64,000 nt of DNA, from NCBI RefSeq assembly GCF_002575655.3, contig NC_053035.3:93211322-93275321 (forward strand). The letters are read 5' to 3'. Origin of the DNA: Aegilops tauschii subsp. strangulata. Taxonomy: Eukaryota; Streptophyta; Magnoliopsida; Poales; Poaceae. Below are positions 32,803-46,100 of the stretch, piece after piece. The first letter of the stretch is position 1. Each line of letters begins with the position of its first letter. Both the position numbers and the translations under genes were made by a program. The notes under the pieces are model-generated. The model was given only the letters and a program-made list of their open reading frames with translations, ran no database searches and was not told the DNA's origin.

Positions 32803-33785
32803 TGATAGTGGCGAGGGTGTCCCGATCTTTTGATAAGATGATAGCTATTGATTTGGTGGAGTCGACTTTGACGATCCAACCACAAACATGCACGAACTTG
32901 CGCCTTAGCAATCGCTAAACCAATCTCCTGAGATTACTGACGAGGTTGGCAGCACGATCAGCCTAACCACGAAGATCTATTCCTGCATGCAATCGAAGAA
33001 CAAGTAAGAATATGATAAAAGCAATCTTGATATTGCGAATATATATGAAGTATTGATAATGGTGGGGATCCGTAAGCGGTCCTGGTCTGGTCGTTGGACA
33101 AAAACGAAGTACACGAAGTTGCAATGGCTAACTTTTAAGTAAACAAATCCCAAGGAAAAAGCTACTAGAAGGATCTACTTATATAGGAGCAAGGGGTGGC
33201 GGCCAAGGAGGTGGGAGGACGTCCCAAGGCAACCTAAAACTAAACCTAGGTCGTACAAGGCTCATGGGCCCAAGTGGAGGTGATGCAACACCTTTGGACT
33301 TGTAGTTTGACTCGGATTCCGCTACAATGTCAGATTATTTCATCAATATCTCAACACTCCGGACGAATTTGAAGGTGAATCCAATCGAGTTGGAAAGTGC
33401 ACGAAATCTACTTTCCAACAAAAAAAGAATCACACAATTTGGAGTCCAGATGAAAGAGATCTTGACATTTTGAGTCAGGTATGTCTGTGTAGTCCGAATC
33501 AGAGTCCAGAACATGAGAGACTTGGACTCTATCTTCTCTTGGCCCAAAAGTGACGTGAGAGGACTTTTTTAACATCACCTAAACTTATATTTTTCCCTTA
33601 TCTTCATATGTGGATTGTACAAATGTCCCATACACCTGCAATTACACATGGCACAAAAGTCTGTGAAGTATTTTTGTCCTGGATAACAGAAATAAATTAT
33701 TGCATAGTTTGCATTAGAAATCACCTCACAAATATGCATGTATGCAATATTTTTGGTCGTATCCAAGGTAGTCATGTCCTCATCA
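32803..33785 (-). repeat. LTR (3', minus orientation) of the gag-only element
   Basis: 983 bp. On the plus strand it starts TGATAGTGGCGAGGG and ends GTCATGTCCTCATCA. It is nearly identical to 36342-37323 apart from scattered substitutions. Confidence 0.88.
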
Positions 33786-34186
33786 TCCTCCCCTTCTTGA
33801 AAACAAAGCCGTCCTCGGTGTTGCGTAATCTGAAATGTGGCTAACAAAAGAGACAATGTGTACATGTTGTATATGTATATGTCATCCATTTTTACTTCCC
33901 TTGGTTTTTGCACATATGACACATTGATACATGAGTAACTTTCATAGTTCATAAATATAAGCCAAAACATTATCATAAGAAGTAGAAGGCATGAAAATAG
34001 TGCAACTCAATTTGCACATATAAGTGAAGCTCTGATTCATATCAAAAGATTGACAATGTTCATCATTAAACCATCCCAACATTGGTGAATAGACCTTAAT
34101 TGCATCAAATTTACATGCTACAACATGCTTAAATAAGCAAACATACAATAAGTCATTTAACACAGAATCATCACCAAGATTAGAGG

Positions 34187-35253
34187 TCATATCAAATGAT
34201 TAAACATTGGCACAATTATTTTCAAATGTATTTGATCCAAATCTGATTTATTATCTGATTCACATAGTTCTTTTGGATCAACAATTAATTCAATGGGTGC
34301 ACTCAAAATTGTTGGTATTTCAGTTGTTTGATGACATGACGCATTCATGACAGTAACACAATTCTCTAAAATAGGTGGTGTGCTCAAATCAACAGGTAAC
34401 TCAACACATGATGTATTCAGGTTAACTAGGCATGCATCATTCTCATGTGAAGTTATATCATCAATACCTTTACTGTTACCGTGTCGCAAAGATGAAGCTG
34501 ACGTAGGTACGGACGATGACAATGTACCATACACTTGAGATGATGTCGCACTCACAATTTGAGGTGTGGCTGCTCTAGTAGGTGCAACGGTGGAGGAACC
34601 AACCGCTGGTGGTGAGCATGAACTGGAATAGTAGTTGTTGTAGTCACCCAATGCATCCTCCTTTATCTATCTCTCAAAGGTACAAGCGCGAACATACATA
34701 CCAGTAATGCAACGAGGATTATACTAAAATCTTGCGCGAATATCATGGTTCAAACCACCAAAATTCTATTCATTGTATCATCCTCAGATTCTTCTATGTC
34801 ACAATGATGCATATAAGATTTGAACTCTTGGTAGTAAGCATGAACACTGTTACTACCTTGTTTTAATTGTTCTGATTTGCGAAGCAATTCATGACGATAG
34901 TAAGGAGAAAAAAATTGTTGTCTCATTGCAGCTTTCAAATCTTTCCAAGTTTTGGGTTGGTTATCAATGTTTTTCTTACAATGTACACTCCACCAAACAG
35001 AAGAAAAGCCGGTAAATGCTCCAGTGGCAGCTCGTACTCTCTCAAGTTCAGAAAAATCATGGTGACTAAAAACTTGTTCTACTTCAAGCTCCCAAGCTAG
35101 ATAAATAGCAGGATTAAATCTACCCTCAAATGACGGTAAAGAGATAACCTGACCATGTGCTCTTGTGTGTTGCCCCACCTCTCGTGATGGTGAAGATGTA
35201 TCCATCGTCCAAGAACTTCTATCTCCGGAACCTGTCTTGATTAGTAGAAACAA
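34187..35253 (-). pseudogene. Gag of the gag-only element
   Basis: The likely start is Met at 35205 (MDTSSPSREVGQ). It leads into LPSFEGRFNPAIYLAWELEV, FSSVWW, TWKDLKAAMRQQFFSPYYRH and VHAYYQEFKSYMHHC, the typical Retrotrans_gag (PF03732) layout. A frameshift near 34755 and stops between about 34660 and 34750 break it. A Ser/Thr-rich tail continues to 34187. No zinc knuckle was seen. Gag would build the particle for its own RNA. Confidence 0.75.
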
Positions 35254-35834
35254 GAAACAAAATTCGAGAATAATGTTCCTATGAACTACGAGGGTGTGGT
35301 GGTAAAGCGCTCACAGTAAAGCAAATATCAATATCTTACAAGTTCTTACCATGCAGCAGGTGGTAACAGGCAACCAGCAGTGTCAAATAACTCCAAAGGT
35401 TGAGAAAGCGATTGCCACAGGAACGTACATATACACGATGTAGAAATATGTGGAGCTTGAAAGGCTTAAATATATGGTTGCAAAATATTAGCAATAATCA
35501 ATCCAGAGATGCAATGTTGAATAAACGCTCAACGACGGTACTATGCTGGTCCTAGGTTAGACCGGACTAGAGACGCGATCCTAGAACACTAATGAGGTCA
35601 CGACGTAGCACAACTAGCATCAATAAAGGATATGAAGTAGCTCTGGACAGCAAGATATAAGTGAAGATCACAATGGTATTAAAGAGAATGATTATAAACA
35701 ACTACCAAGCAGGATATACCAATAACTCTCCCTCCAACTTTCCTCTGGAAAAGTTTGGGCTAATTTTCTGATAATTTTTCTACAGAATGCTACTGAATCA
35801 AGCTTTTCAACGCAAAAAGGAACACTCAATTCCC

Positions 35835-35940
35835 TCACACTTTTTTTCTTTTTCTTTCTCTCTTTTTCTTTCTCTGACATTTTTTTCTTTTTCCTTTTTT
35901 TCTCTGTCTTTTTTTTCTCTCTCCCTCTTTCCAAAACATA
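35835..35940. repeat. Pyrimidine-rich low-complexity tract
   Basis: About 100 bp is almost entirely T and C (runs of TTTTTTCTTTTTC). On the minus strand it is a polypurine stretch in the element's untranslated leader. It yields a spurious Lys/Glu-rich open frame. Confidence 0.8.
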
Positions 35941-36341
35941 CTAGATAAGATGCAGACTGGATCAAGCAAAGATGTGAATGACCTCAACTATGATTATGAC
36001 AATGAACGATGGGTAACACGTGGTGGAAATTGATGGATGGGGTGGTGGACAACGGAAGGGATAACGAAGCAGCGGCGGCGTGACTAATGTGAACAGAACT
36101 CGAAACTCTAAAGGAACTGGACACTAAGACCAACAACTCGACAGGACGATGCAACCGATAATTCAACTATGCAAGCAATAAAAAGAAATTTTCAAAGGCT
36201 CGGATTGGCTTGGAAAAAGGATGAGCGGATCTAACTTTTTTTGGTGGCTTTTTCTTGAACTCTAGGTATGAAGAACAGATGCAATCTAGACTACGAAAAA
36301 ACTGGAAAATCTCACCGAGCAACCTGAAAACTGATACCACT

Positions 36342-37323
36342 TGATAGAGGCGAGGGTGTCCCGATCTTTCGATAAGATGATAGCTATCGATTTGGTGGGG
36401 TCGACTTTGACGATCCGACTACAAGCGTGCATGACATCGCACCTTAGCAATCGCTAAACCAATCTCCTGAGGTTACTGATGAGGTTGGAAGCACGATCAG
36501 CCTAACCACGAAGGTCTATTCCTGCATGCAATCGAAGAACAGGCAAGAATATGATAAAAGCAACCTGAATATTGCGAATATATATGAAATATTGATAATG
36601 GTGGGGATCCGTAAGCGGTCTTGGTCTGGTCGTTGGAAACAAATGAAGTACACGAAGTTGCAATGGCTAACTTTTAACTAAACAAATCCCAAGGAAAAAG
36701 CTACTAGATGGATCTACTTATATAGGAGCAAGGGGTGGCGGCCAAGGAGGTGGGAGGACGTCCCAAGGCAACCTAAAACTAAACCTAGGTCGTACAAGGC
36801 TCATGGGCCCAAGTGGAGGTGATGCAACACCTTTGGACTTGTAGTTTGACTCGGATTCTGCTACAGCGTCAGATTGTTTCATCAATATCTCAACGCTCCG
36901 GATGAATTTCAAGGTGAATCCAACTGGGTTGGAAAGTGCACGACATCTACTTTCCAACAAAAAAAGAACCACCCAATTTGGAGTCCGGATGAAAGAGATC
37001 TTGGCGTTTTGAGTCAATTATGTCTGTGTAGTCCGAATCCGAGTCCAGAACGTGAGAGACTTGGACTCTATTTTCTCTTGGCCCAAAAGTGATTTGAGAG
37101 GACTTTTTGAACAGCACCTAAACTTCTCTTTTTCCATTATCTTTATATGTGTATTGTACAAATGTCCCATACACCTGCAATTAGACATGGCACAAAAGTC
37201 TGTGAAGTATTTTTGTCTGGATAACATAAATAAATTATTCCATAGTTTGCATTAGAAATCACCTCAAAAATATGCATGTATGCAATATTTTTGGTCGTAT
37301 CCAAGGTAGTCATGTCCTCATCA
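36342..37323 (-). repeat. LTR (5', minus orientation) of the gag-only element
   Basis: 982 bp, starting TGATAGAGGCGAGGG and ending GTCATGTCCTCATCA on the plus strand. It is followed by the target duplication CAAGG. Confidence 0.88.
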
Positions 37324-38628
37324 CAAGGGAGGAAGCCGCGACCGCCGCCGTCGTGCAGCAGGAGGACACCAATGCTTGTGTCGCGGCGGCAATGAGGGAG
37401 GCGTTGTTCTACGTCTACCTAGGGTTAAACCCTCGCCAGGACGGGCTTGTCAACGCCACCGTGGCCGCGGCCAGCACCGACTCGTCCACGTTTTCTCGGA
37501 TGGTGCTCTCAGAGTCGCCCTGCACGTCGGCGACTCACTCGATTCCCGGCTTCCACGTCTACCCGCAAGCCTCCCGACCCTCCGGGGAATGCTCGCCGGA
37601 GGTGAGCGTGGTGGCGCTTTCCACACCCGCGCCTGCGTCCATCGACCTCAATGCCACGCTGGTGGCTGGTGCCTCATCATCGGTGGGGCAAGGAAACGCA
37701 CGTGGGAGATGCCACCCATTGTGCTCCCCAGCACCGGCAACCTGTTTGGCAGAATACCGGCGGCTGGCGACGACGAGACGGCCAACCGTTTCATGCAGAG
37801 CATCACCTTCAAGGGTGGTGCGGCGGCCGCTAGTGCCGCTGGCGGTGCCGCCGCGGCTGGCTACGATCCTGGTGAGACCCAAAGCCAGGACGGCCGAGGG
37901 TCGTTCACGCCGGCGACCTATGATCAAGCTGGCATGCACGACCTCTTCATGAAAGATCAGGTTTGCCTGGACCTGGACGGCTTCCTGCTCGACCATGAGT
38001 TTCTGTAGGACAACGGCCTCGAGGAAGAGGATGAGTTGGACATCGACGGGGAGCCTTTGTTCAAGGACGAGCTCGCCAACCAAGCCGCCGGGGCGAAGCC
38101 GAAGCGCAAGAGCAAGCGGACGAAGGCATACATGGCAGTTGAGGACAAGCTCCTTTGTGAGTGTTGGAGGGACATTGGGCAAGACCCGACGGTCGGCGCC
38201 GAACAAAAGGCATCAACCTTTTGGATTCGTGTCCATCGTGAGTTCCATGAACACAAGAAGTTTGCACCGTACCAAATGCATAGCAGCATGGGTGGGAGTC
38301 CATTTCGAAGCGATGGAGGGTGATCCAACAAGAGTGCAACAAGTTTTGTGCCACTCTTGAGAGCATCAAGGGACGCCCCGTGAGCGGCATCAACATGCAA
38401 GACATGGTATGCATGCACCCCTCTTTATTTTCATTCCGTTTATGCTTGCATATCCATTTCCCCATATGCTTGCATGTTATTCATTTGTAGGCATTCCAAG
38501 CTTTGGAGGCATTCAAGGTCCAACATGAAGGCAAGTCCTTCAACCTCTCCCATTGTTGGAGGGGCATCAACGAGGAGGAGAAGTTGAAGGCACAATATGC
38601 CGCCCTCATGGCGCGTGGGGGGAAGAAA

Positions 38629-41600
38629 TGAAGGAAATATGCCTAGAGGCAATAATAAAGTTGTTATTTATATTTCCTTATATCATGACAAATGTTTATT
38701 ATTCATGCTAGAATTGTATTAACTGGAAACTTGATACATGTGTGGATACATAGACAAAACACAGTGTCCTTAGTAAGCCTCTACTAGACTAGCTCGTTAA
38801 TCAAAGATGGTTAAGTTTCCTAACCATAGACATGTGTTGTCATTTGATGAACAGGATCACGTCATTAGGAGAATGATGTGATGGACAAGACCCATCCATT
38901 AGCTTAGCATAATGATCGTTAAGTTTTATTGCTATTGCTTTCTTCATGATTTATACATATTCCTTTGACTATGAGATTATGCAACTCCCGAGTACCGGAG
39001 GAATTCCTTGTGTGCTATCAAACGTCACAACGTAACTAGGTGATTATAAAGATGCTCTACATGTATCTCCGAATGTGTTTGTTGGGTTGGCATAGATCAA
39101 GATTAGGATTTGTCACTCCGGGTATCGGAGAGGTATCTCTGGGCCCTCTCGGTAATGCACATCACAATAAGCCTTGCAAGCAATGTGACTGATACGTCTC
39201 CAACGTATCTATAATTTTTTATTGTTCCATGCTATTATATTATCTATTTTGGATGTTTAATCGGCTTTATTATGCACTTTTATATTATTTTTGGGACTAA
39301 CCTATTAACCGAAGGCCCAGTGCAAATTGCTGTTTTTTTGCCTATTTCAGTGTTTCGCAGAAAAGGAATATCAAACGGAATCCAAACGGAATGAAACCTT
39401 CGGGAGAGTTATTTTTGGAACAAACGCAATCCAGGAGACTTGGAGTGGACGTCAAGGAAGCAACGAGGCGGCCACGAGGTAGGGAGGCGCGCCCCCCACC
39501 CTTGTGGCTCCACCGACCTACTTCTTTCGCCTATATATACTCATATACCCCGAAAACATCCAGGAGCACCACGAAACCCTATTTCCACCGCCGCAACCTT
39601 CTGTACCCATGAGATCCCATCTTGGGGCCTTTTTCGGCGCTCCGCTGGAGGGGGAATCGATCACGGAGGGCTTCTACATCAACACCGTAGCCTCTCCAAT
39701 GATGTGTGAGTAGTTTACCACAGACCTTCGGGTCCATAGTTATGAGCTAGATGGCTTCTTCTCTCTCTTTGGATCTCAATACAAAGTTCTCCTCGATTCT
39801 CTTGGAGATCTATTCGATGTAATTCTTTTTGCGGTGTGTTTGTCGAGATCCGATGAATTGTGGGTTTATGATCAAGATTATCTATGAACAATATTTGGTT
39901 CTTCTCTGAATTCTTATATGTATGATTTGATATCTTTGCAAGTCTCTTCGAATTATCAGTTTGGTTTGGCCTACTAGATTGATCTTTCTTGCAATGGGAG
40001 AAGTGCTTAGCTTTGGGTTCAATCTTGCGCTGTCCTTTCCCAGTGACAGCAGGGGCAGCAAGGCACGTATTGTATTGTTTGCCATCAAGGATAAAAAGAT
40101 GGGGTTTATATCATATTGCTTGAGTTTATCCCTCTACATCATGTCATCTTGCCTAATGCGTTACTCTGTTCTTATGAACTTAATACTCTAGATGCATGCT
40201 GGATAGCGGTCGATGTGTGGAGTAATAGTAGTAGATGCAGAATCGTTTCGGTCTACTTGTTGCGGACGTGATGCCTATATACATGATCATGCCTAGATAT
40301 TCTCATAACTATGCGCTTTTCTATCAATTGCTCGACAGTAGTTTGTTCACCCACCATAGAATTTGCTATCTTGAGAGAAGCCACTAGTGAAACCTATGGC
40401 CCCCGGATCTATCTTCCATCATATTAATCTCCCGTTAATTAGCTATTTTTGTCGCCATTTATTTTGCAATCTTTACTTTCCAATCTATACCATAAAAATA
40501 CCAAAAATATTTATCTTATTATCTCTATCAGATCTCACTTTTGCAAGTGGCCGTGAAGGGATTGACAACCCCTTTATCGCGTTGGTTGCAAGGTTCTTAT
40601 TTGTTAGTGCAGGTACTAGGGATTTGCGTGTAACCTCCTACTGGATTGATACCTTGGTTCTCAAAAACTGAGGGAAATACTTACACTACTTTGCTGCATC
40701 ACCCTTTCCTCTTCATGGGAAAACCAACGCATGCTCAAGAGGTAGCAGTGATTAATGAGTTAGTTACAGGATGATGCATTACTGAACGAGTAAAGAGACT
40801 TGCCGGTAACGAGATTGAACTAGGTATGAAGATACCGACGATCGAATCTCGGGCAAGTAACATACCGATGACAAAGGGAATGACGTATGTTGCCATTACG
40901 GTACGACCGATAAAGATCTTCGTAGAATATGTGGGAACCAGTATGAGCATCCAGGTTCCGCTGTTGGTTATTGACCGGAGAGGTGTCTCGGTCATGTCTA
41001 CGTAGTTCTCGAACCCGTAGGGTCCGCACGCTTAATGTTTGATGACGATTTTGTATTATATGAGTTATCTAATTTGGTAACCGAATGTTGTTCGGAGTCC
41101 CGGATGAGATCACGGACATGACGAGGAGTCTCGAAATGGTCAAGAGGTAAAGATTCATATATAGGACGATAGTATTAGGACACCGGAAGTGTTCCGGTGG
41201 TACCGGGTACGTATCGTGTCACGGGAAGGGGTTCCGAGCTGCCCCCGGCAAACTATATGGGCCTATTGGGCCGAGAGGGAACATAGCAGCCAGCATGGGC
41301 TGCTGCGCCCCCCTTGCTGGTCGAATAGGAAGGGGAAGGGAAAGGGGGAAGAGAGAAGGAAGGGGAGGCAATTCGGCCTCCCCCTTCCTTCCCTCCTCTC
41401 TCCCCTTTCCTTCCCTCTCCGGAAAGGTTGGTAAGGTGGGGGGCGAATTGGACAAGGCCCCAAGTAGCATTCCTCCTACTTGGGGCGCCCCATGGTTGTC
41501 CCCTCCCCCTCCCACCTATATATATGTGGGGAGGGGCGCCTAGAACACACAACAAACATTGTTAGCCGTGTGCGGCGGCCCCCTCCACAGTTTACGCCTC

Positions 41601-41950
41601 CGGTCATATTCACGTAGTGCTTAGGCGAAGCCCTGCGTGGATCACTTCACCATCACCGTCACCATGCCGTCGTGCTGACGGAACTCTTCCTCGATACTTT
41701 GCTGGATCAAGAGTCTAAGGGACGCCATCGAGCTGAACATGTGCAGAACTCGGAGGTGTCGTACATTCGGTGCTTGATCGGTCGGAATGAGAAGAAGTTC
41801 GACTACATCAACCGCATTAACAAACGCTTCCGCTTTCGGTCTACGAGGGTACGTAGACACACTCTCCCCCTCTCGTTTGTATGCATCTCCTAGATAGATC
41901 TTGCGTGAGCGTAGGAATTTTTTTGAAATTGCATGCTATGTTTCCCAACA
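38629..41950 (+). repeat. 5' LTR of the copia element (split by a solo LTR)
   Basis: The LTR runs 38629-39189 and 40753-41950, ending TTTCCCAACA. The sequence GTGGCATCCGAGTCAGG at 41951 is a mutated form of the tRNA-iMet primer site TGGTATCAGAGCC. A pyrimidine/purine-rich palindromic stretch (TTCCCTCCTCTCTCC versus GGGAAGAGAGAAGG, about 41335-41430) lies before the R region. The same stretch is in the 3' LTR. Confidence 0.85.
39190..40747 (+). repeat. Solo LTR of an Athila-type element (Fatima-like)
   Basis: 1558 bp beginning TGATACGTCTCCAACGTATC and ending CATGCTCAAGAGGTAGCA. It is flanked by GTGAC (39185-39189) and GTGAT (40748-40752), a 5 bp target duplication with one mismatch. The 3' LTR of the host copia element preserves the empty site (GCAATGTGACTAATGAG at about 47739-47755), which proves the insertion. 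There is no internal domain. A solo LTR arises by recombination between the two LTRs of a full element. The family name is from memory of the LTR sequence. Confidence 0.88.
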
Positions 41951-43190
41951 GTGGCATCCGAGTCAGGTCTATGCGTAGATGATATGCACGAGTAGAACAC
42001 AGAGAGTTGTGGGCGGTGATAGTCATATGGCTTACCACCAAAATCTTATTTTGATTCGGCGGTATTGTTGGATGAAGCGGCCCGGACCAACCTTACATGA
42101 CCACGTTCATGAGACCGGTTCCATTGACAGACATGCAACTAGTTTTGCATAAAGGTGGCTGGCGGGTGTCTATTTCTCCAACTTTAGTTGAATCGAATTT
42201 TACTACGACCAGTCCTTGTTGAAGGTTAAAACAGCAAACTGGACGAAACACCGTTGTGGTTTTGATGCATAGGTAAGAACGGTTCTTACTAGAAGCCCGC
42301 AGCAGCCACATAAAACTTGCAACAACAAAGTAGAGGACGTCTAACTTGTTTTTGCAGGGCATGTTGTGATGTGATATGGTCAAGACATGTTGTGATATAC
42401 GTTGTTGTATGAGATGATCATGTTTTGTAAAAGTAATCGGCAACTGGCAGGAGCCTTATGGTTGTCACTTTATTGTACGAAATGTAATCGCCATGTAATT
42501 GCTTTACTTTATCACTATGCCTTAGCGATAGTTGTAGAAGCAATAGTTGGCGAGACGACAACGGCGCTACGATGGAGATCAAGGTGTCAAGCCAGTGACG
42601 ATGGAAATCATGACGGTGCTTTGGAGATGGAGATCAAAGGCACAAGATGATGATGGCCATATCATGTCACATATTTTGATTGCACGTGATGTTTATCTTT
42701 TATGCATCTTATTTTGCTTAGTACGGCGGTAGCATTATAAGATGATCCCTCACTAAAATTTCAAGGTATAAGTGTTCTCCCTGAGTATGCACCGTTGTGA
42801 CAATTTGTCGTGCCGAGACACCACGTGATGATCGGGTGTGATAAGCTCTACGTTCACATACAACGGGTGCAAGACAGTTTTGCACATGCGGAATACTCAG
42901 GTTAAACTTGACGATCCTAGCATGTACAGACATGGCCTCGGAACACTGGAGACCGAAAGATCGAACGTGAATCATATAGTAGATATGATCAACATAGAGA
43001 TGTTCACCATTGAAAATTACTCCATCTCACGTGATGATCGGACATAGTTTATTTGATATGGATCACGTGGTCATTTAGATGACTCGGGGGATGTCTATCT
43101 AAGTGCGAGTTCTTAAGTAATATGATTAATTGAACTTAATTTATCATGAACTTAGTCCTGATAGCTTTTGCATATCTATGTTGTAGATCA

Positions 43191-46100
43191 ATGGCCCGTG
43201 CTACCGTTCCCTTGAATTTTAATGCGTTCCTAGAGAAAGCTAAGTTGAAAGATGATGGTAGCAACTACACGGACTGGGTCCATAACTTGAGGATTATCCT
43301 CATTGCTGCACAGAAGAATTATGTCCTTGATGCACCGCTAGGTGACAAGCCCCCTCCCGCTAATGTGGATGCTTTGAATGTCTGGCAGACGCGGTCTGAT
43401 GACTACTCTATAGTTCAGTGTGCCATGCTCTACGGCTTAGAATCGGGACTTCAGAGACGTTTTGAACGTCATGGACCATATGAGATGTTCCAGGAATTGA
43501 AGTTAATATTTCAAGCAAATGCCTGAGTTGAGAGATATGAGGTCTCCAACAAGTTCTATAGCTGCAAGATGGAGGAGAACAGTTCTGTCAGTGAACACAT
43601 ACTCAGAATGTCTGGGTATCATAACCACTTGGCTCAGCTGGGAGTTAATCTTCCGGATGATAGTGTTATTGACAGAGTTCTTCAATCACTGCCACCAAGC
43701 TACAAAGGCTTCGTGATGAACTATAATATGCAAGGGATGGATAAGACAATTTCCGAGCTCTTCGCTATGCTCAAAGCTGCGAGGTAGGAATCAAGAAAGA
43801 GCATCAAATGTTGATGGTTAACAAGACCACTAGTTTCAAGAAAAAAGGGCAAGGGATAGAAGGGGAACTTCAAGAAGAATGGCAAGCAAGTTGTCACTCT
43901 CGGGAAGAAGCCCAAGTCTGGACCCAAGCCTGAAACTGAGTGTTTCTACTGCAAAGGGACTCGTCACTGGAAGCGGAACTGCCCCAAGTATTTGGCGGAT
44001 AAGAAGGATGGCAAAGTGAACAAAGGTATATTTGATATACATGTTATTGATGTGTACCTTACTAATGCTCGTAGTAGCGCCTGGGTATTTGATACTGGTT
44101 TTGTTGCTCATATTTGCAACTCGAAATGGGGGCTACGGATTAAGCGAAGATTGGCTAAGGACGAGGTGACGATGCGCGTCGGGAATGGTTCCAAGGTCGA
44201 TGTGATCGCCGTCGGCACGCTACCTCTACATCTACCTTCGGGGTTAGTTTTAGACCTGAATAATTTTTATTTGGTGCCAGCGTTGAGCATGAACATTATA
44301 TCTGGATCTTGTTTGATGCGAGACGGTTATTCGTTTAAATCAGAATAATGGTTGTTCTATTTATATGAGTAATATCTTTTATGGCCATGCACCCTTGAAG
44401 AGTGGTCTATTTTTATTGAATCTCGATCGTGGTGATACACATATTCATAATATTGATGTCAAAAGATGCAAAGTTGATAATGATAGTGCAACATATTTGT
44501 GGCACTGCCGTTTAGGTCATATTGGTGTAAAGCGCATGAAGAAACTCCATGCGGATGGACTTTTGGAATCACTTGATTATGAATCATTTGATGCTTGCGA
44601 ACCATGCCTCATGGGCAAGATGACTAAAACTCCGTTCTCCGGAACAATGGAGCGAGCCACTGACTTATTGGAAATAATACATACCGATGTATGCGGTCCG
44701 ATGAGTGTTGAGGCTCACGGCGGGTATCGTTATTTTCTGACCTTCACAGATGATTTGAGCAAATATGAGTATATCTACTTAATGAAACACAAATCTGAAA
44801 CATTTGAAAAGTTTAAAGAATATTAGAGTGAAGTGGAGAATCATCGTAACAAGAAAATAAAGTTTCTACAATCTGATCACGGAGGCGAATTTTTGAGTTA
44901 CGAGTTTGGCCTTAATTTAAAACAATGTGGAATAGTTTCACAACTCACGCCACCTGGAACACCACAACGTAATGGTGTGTCCGAACGTCGTAACCGTACT
45001 TTATTAGATATGGTGCGATCTATGATGTCTCTTACCGATTTACCACTATAGTTTTGGGGTTATGCATTAGAGACAGTTGCATTCACGTCAAATAGGGCAC
45101 CATCTAAATCCGTTGAGACGACACCGTATGAACTATGGTTTGGCAAGAAACCTAAGTTGTCATTTCTTAAAGTTTGGGGTTGCGATGCTTATGTGAAAAA
45201 GCTTCAGCCTGATAAGCTCGAACCCAAATGGGAGAAGTGTGTCTTCATAGGATACCCAAAAGAAACTGTTGGGTACACCTTCTATCATAGATCCGAAGGC
45301 AAGATCTTTGTTGCCAAGAATGGATCCTTTCTAAAGGAGTTTCTCTCGAAAGAAGTGAGTGGGAGGAAAGTAGAACTTATGAGGTAATTGTACCTTCTCT
45401 CGAATTGGAAAGTAGCTCATCACAGAAAACCGTTCCCGTGATGCCTACACCAACTAGTGAGGAAGCTAATGATAATGATCATGAAACTTCGGATCAAGTT
45501 ACTACCGAACCTCGTAGGTCAACCAGAGCATGTTCCGCACCAGAGTGGTACGGTAATCCTGTTCTGGAAGTCATGTTACTAGACCATGACGAACCTACGA
45601 ACTATGAGGAAGCGATGATGAGCCCAGATTCCGCGAAATGGATTGAGGCCATGAAATCTGAGGTGGGATCCATGTATGAGAACAAAATATGGACTTTTGG
45701 TTGACTTGCCCGATGATCGGCAACCATAGAGAATAAATGGATCTTCAAGAAGAAGACTGACGTTGATGGTAATGTTACTGTCTACAAAGCTCAACTTGTT
45801 GCGAAAGGTTTTCGACAAGTTTAAGGAGTTGACTATGATGAGGCCTTCTCACCCGTAGCGATGCTTAAGTCTGTCTGAATCATGTTAGCAATTGCCGCAT
45901 TTTATGATTATGAAATCTGGCAAATGGACGTCAAAACTGCATTCCTTAATGGATTTCTTAAAGAAGAGTTGTATATGATGCAACCAGAAGCTTTTGTCGA
46001 TCCTAAAGGTGCTAACAAAGTGTGCAAGCTCCAGCAATCCATTTATGGACTAGTGCAAGCATCTCGGAGTTGGAATATAAGCTTTGATGAGGTGATCAAA

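Larger units (their letters stand above)
32803..37323 (-). mobile_element. Gag-only non-autonomous LTR retrotransposon (TR-GAG-like)
   Basis: Two LTRs of 983 and 982 bp (32803-33785 and 36342-37323) flank about 2.56 kb. A perfect CAAGG target duplication borders the element (32798-32802 and 37324-37328). On the minus strand the primer site TGGTATCAG (tRNA-iMet type) lies 2 bp inside the LTR at 36342. A purine tract (AAGAAGGGGAGGA) lies next to the LTR at 33785. The interior has a gypsy-like gag but no protease, RT, RNase H or integrase. It therefore depended on another element's enzymes. Confidence 0.85.

Noticed and set aside
35692..35934. Lys/Glu-rich 80-codon minus frame
   Set aside because: It is a translation of a polypurine low-complexity tract in the untranslated part of the gag-only element.
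41219..41555. Gly/Pro/Arg-rich frames in the copia 5' LTR and the same at 48184-48548
   Set aside because: They occur in both LTRs and derive from the purine/pyrimidine palindromic stretch of the LTR, not from a gene.
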